Assembly (NCBI RefSeq): GCF_000090795.2
Contig: NW_003546366.1
Coordinates: 139,452-203,451 of the forward strand
Source of the DNA: Amphimedon queenslandica
Taxonomy: Eukaryota > Porifera > Demospongiae > Haplosclerida > Niphatidae
Reading direction: 5' to 3'
DNA length: 64,000 nucleotides
This document shows, one piece after another, positions 61,451-64,000 of the stretch; within the stretch, counting starts at the first letter, position 1; the number at the start of each line of letters is the position of its first letter. A program made the translations under genes and the position numbers. A model generated the notes under the pieces. That model searched no databases. It had not been told where the DNA came from and saw nothing but the letters and a program-made list of their open reading frames with translations.

Positions 61451-62189
61451 ATGAAGTTCTTTATTGTTCTTGCTTGTCTTTTTGCTTATGCAAATGCTCA
61501 TGCATGCATGTTGTTTCCTGAGCAACGTGGCCCAATTCCAGATGACATTTTGACTAAGTCAGGTTAGCAACTGTATACTGGTAGTGTGGAATCACATACT
61601 TGATTTTAATAGGCGTTGATGCTTGTCTGGTAATCAAGGACCCTCCTTGTGGTGATGCTAAAGCTGAAGATCCAAAAGTTTCTTTTACGTAAGATAATGA
61701 TAATCTCCCACTTTTACTGTATACACTCATACAGTCCAGGGAATGCTACAGTTGTTGTAATTAAAAATCTTGACCACTTCTACTCTCAGAATCCAGTAAG
61801 ACTTAGATTGCAGACATTATTGGGGCATTATCATTGATTTTATTATGATTATAGGGAAGCTGGGAGCTATTCCTGTGGGCTGGTGGCTCTAGTGGTAAAT
61901 CTGTTGGTAGGTTTGCTGATTCCAGTGATTTCAAGACACTTGATTTCAAAGCTGTTACTATCATGATCCCTTCTGATGCGTAAGACAAAATAAATTGCTA
62001 TTCAAAATCATTTCTTTTTGTAGTGCCAAGGGAAAAGCTATCCTTCAGGTAAGTTTAGAAAATAAACATTACGTCTATAGGTCTTTTATTTATTTTTATA
62101 CGCAGCTTATATACACTACAAACAACCCAAATGCTCCTGCTATGTTTTACCAGTGTGCTGACATTTTGATCACAGACACAGAAAACTGA
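61451..62189 (+). CDS. Small secreted LPMO/BIM1-like protein with N-terminal His (copy 2)
   Basis: Six exons (61451-61562, 61613-61688, 61735-61795, 61855-61979, 62024-62048, 62106-62189) give 160 residues. It shares intron positions with copy 1, and four of six exons have identical lengths (112, 76, 125, 25 nt). The leader MKFFIVLACLFAYANA precedes HACMLFPEQRGPIP, NLDHFYSQNPGSW and FYQCADILI, and a four-residue longer tail ends the protein. Most residues are identical to copy 1, so the duplication is recent or under strong constraint. The two genes are 253 bp apart and face the same way. The function is as uncertain as for copy 1. Confidence 0.8.
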
Positions 62190-62378
62190 TGCTGAAGAAA
62201 ATAACTAACAATAATGCTATAGCTATTAAACTGCTCTGTACTTTTTACATAAAATTTTTGTGATATCTCTCGAGATAATTAATTTCATTGCGAGCAAGTC
62301 AGCAAAAAATTTTTTTGCGAAGATTGACCCAATGCGCATGCTCAGACGTCACGTGGATCTCTTTTGACAAGAACCGCC

Positions 62379-63433
<1,055 letters not shown>

Positions 63434-63599
63434 GTAAGAAAAAAATAAGTAATGTATTAATGTAAAAATAATTGGGAAGGAGTGAGTTAATTTTGGCTGT
63501 TTGTTTATTGACAATTAAGTCACTGTCATGCTCAGAAAACAGAATGAAACAAAATTGTGGATTTTACATTGCTGTGTATAACATTCAATTTTTATGGTT

Positions 63600-63900
63600 T
63601 TATTAAGTGTGCTTTAAATTTGGGCCAAGCCATGGCCCTGGATACCAAAAATGGCTAGGGAAGAATTTTAATCTTTTCTGATGCATGTACATGCTCTTGT
63701 ATTGTGTTGAAAGTTTGAGTTGATTCTGATCAAAATTGGATTTTTTATGAATTTTAAAAGTTGCTCCAAAACCTGACCAAAGTCCCTGTAGGGACTTTCA
63801 AATTTCAATGAAAATTGCTAGAAGAGAATTCTTTATTTTTATAATTAATTTTGATGCATGTACATGTACTTGTGTGGTTTGAGCTGATGCCATTAAAAAT
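63600..63900 (+). repeat. Diverged dispersed-repeat copies in RPS8 last intron
   Basis: Two successive blocks carry TTTTCTGATGCATGTACATG then TTGTGTTGAAAGTTTGAG and TGATTCTGATCAAAATTGGA. They also carry GAAAATTGCTAGAAGAGAAT. The layout parallels the unit at 22890-23665. Confidence 0.55.
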
Positions 63901-64000
63901 TGCTGTACTATAGACCACCCAAAGTGAGAATTGCTTGCGTGGGAAAACTATTACGGTTGTAAGGCGTAGTTTACAATGAAATAAATTCCGGACGCCATTT

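Overview
The window is animal nuclear DNA, AT-rich, with many short introns (often 45-80 bp) and closely packed genes. It is very probably from a sponge (a demosponge such as Amphimedon or a close relative). This placement is an inference from the metazoan gene set (Scribble, YTHDF, ARS2), the small introns, and the dense microsatellites (CT, ATT, ACATGT) and small foldback elements. No taxonomic search was possible.

Layout. 1-1530 (-): intronless purple acid phosphatase, cut by the window edge. 1661-2379 (-): UQCRB, complex III subunit 7. 2758-15192 (+): Scribble polarity scaffold, 35 exons, LRRs plus three PDZ domains. 17491-18369 (+) and 27492-28374 (+): two paralogous, unrecognised, secreted helical proteins, each with a TATA box. 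They flank AAR2 (18556-26623, +), whose intron 3 carries a 1.7-kb duplication and whose intron 4 carries a sequence gap. 28375-33284: repeat-rich intergenic DNA with a 133/145-bp tandem array and an orphan exon-like frame. 33285-35960 (-): YTHDF m6A reader. 36685-38449 (+): SDR16C-type dehydrogenase. 38700-40086 (-): Rab6-like GTPase, head to head with ARS2/SRRT (40184-45287, +), which contains a U12-type AT-AC intron. 46008-59954 (+): full-length ABCA transporter. One of its introns (52466-54848) holds three complete genes for secreted 8-cysteine paralogues, one of them on the opposite strand. 60384-62189 (+): tandem pair of small secreted proteins with an N-terminal His, LPMO/BIM1-like. 62379 to the window end (+): ribosomal protein S8, last exon missing.

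Most conserved genes are unrelated housekeeping functions: respiration, splicing (AAR2), nuclear RNA processing (ARS2), m6A reading (YTHDF), Golgi traffic (Rab6) and translation (RPS8). Scribble is the polarity gene. The novelty lies in lineage-specific secreted families arranged as local duplicates: the helical pair around AAR2, the 8-Cys trio nested in ABCA, and the His-1 pair before RPS8. Exon joins were worked out by hand from splice-site phase and reading-frame continuity. For Scribble, ARS2, SDR, UQCRB and the small secreted genes the summed exon lengths are exact multiples of three.
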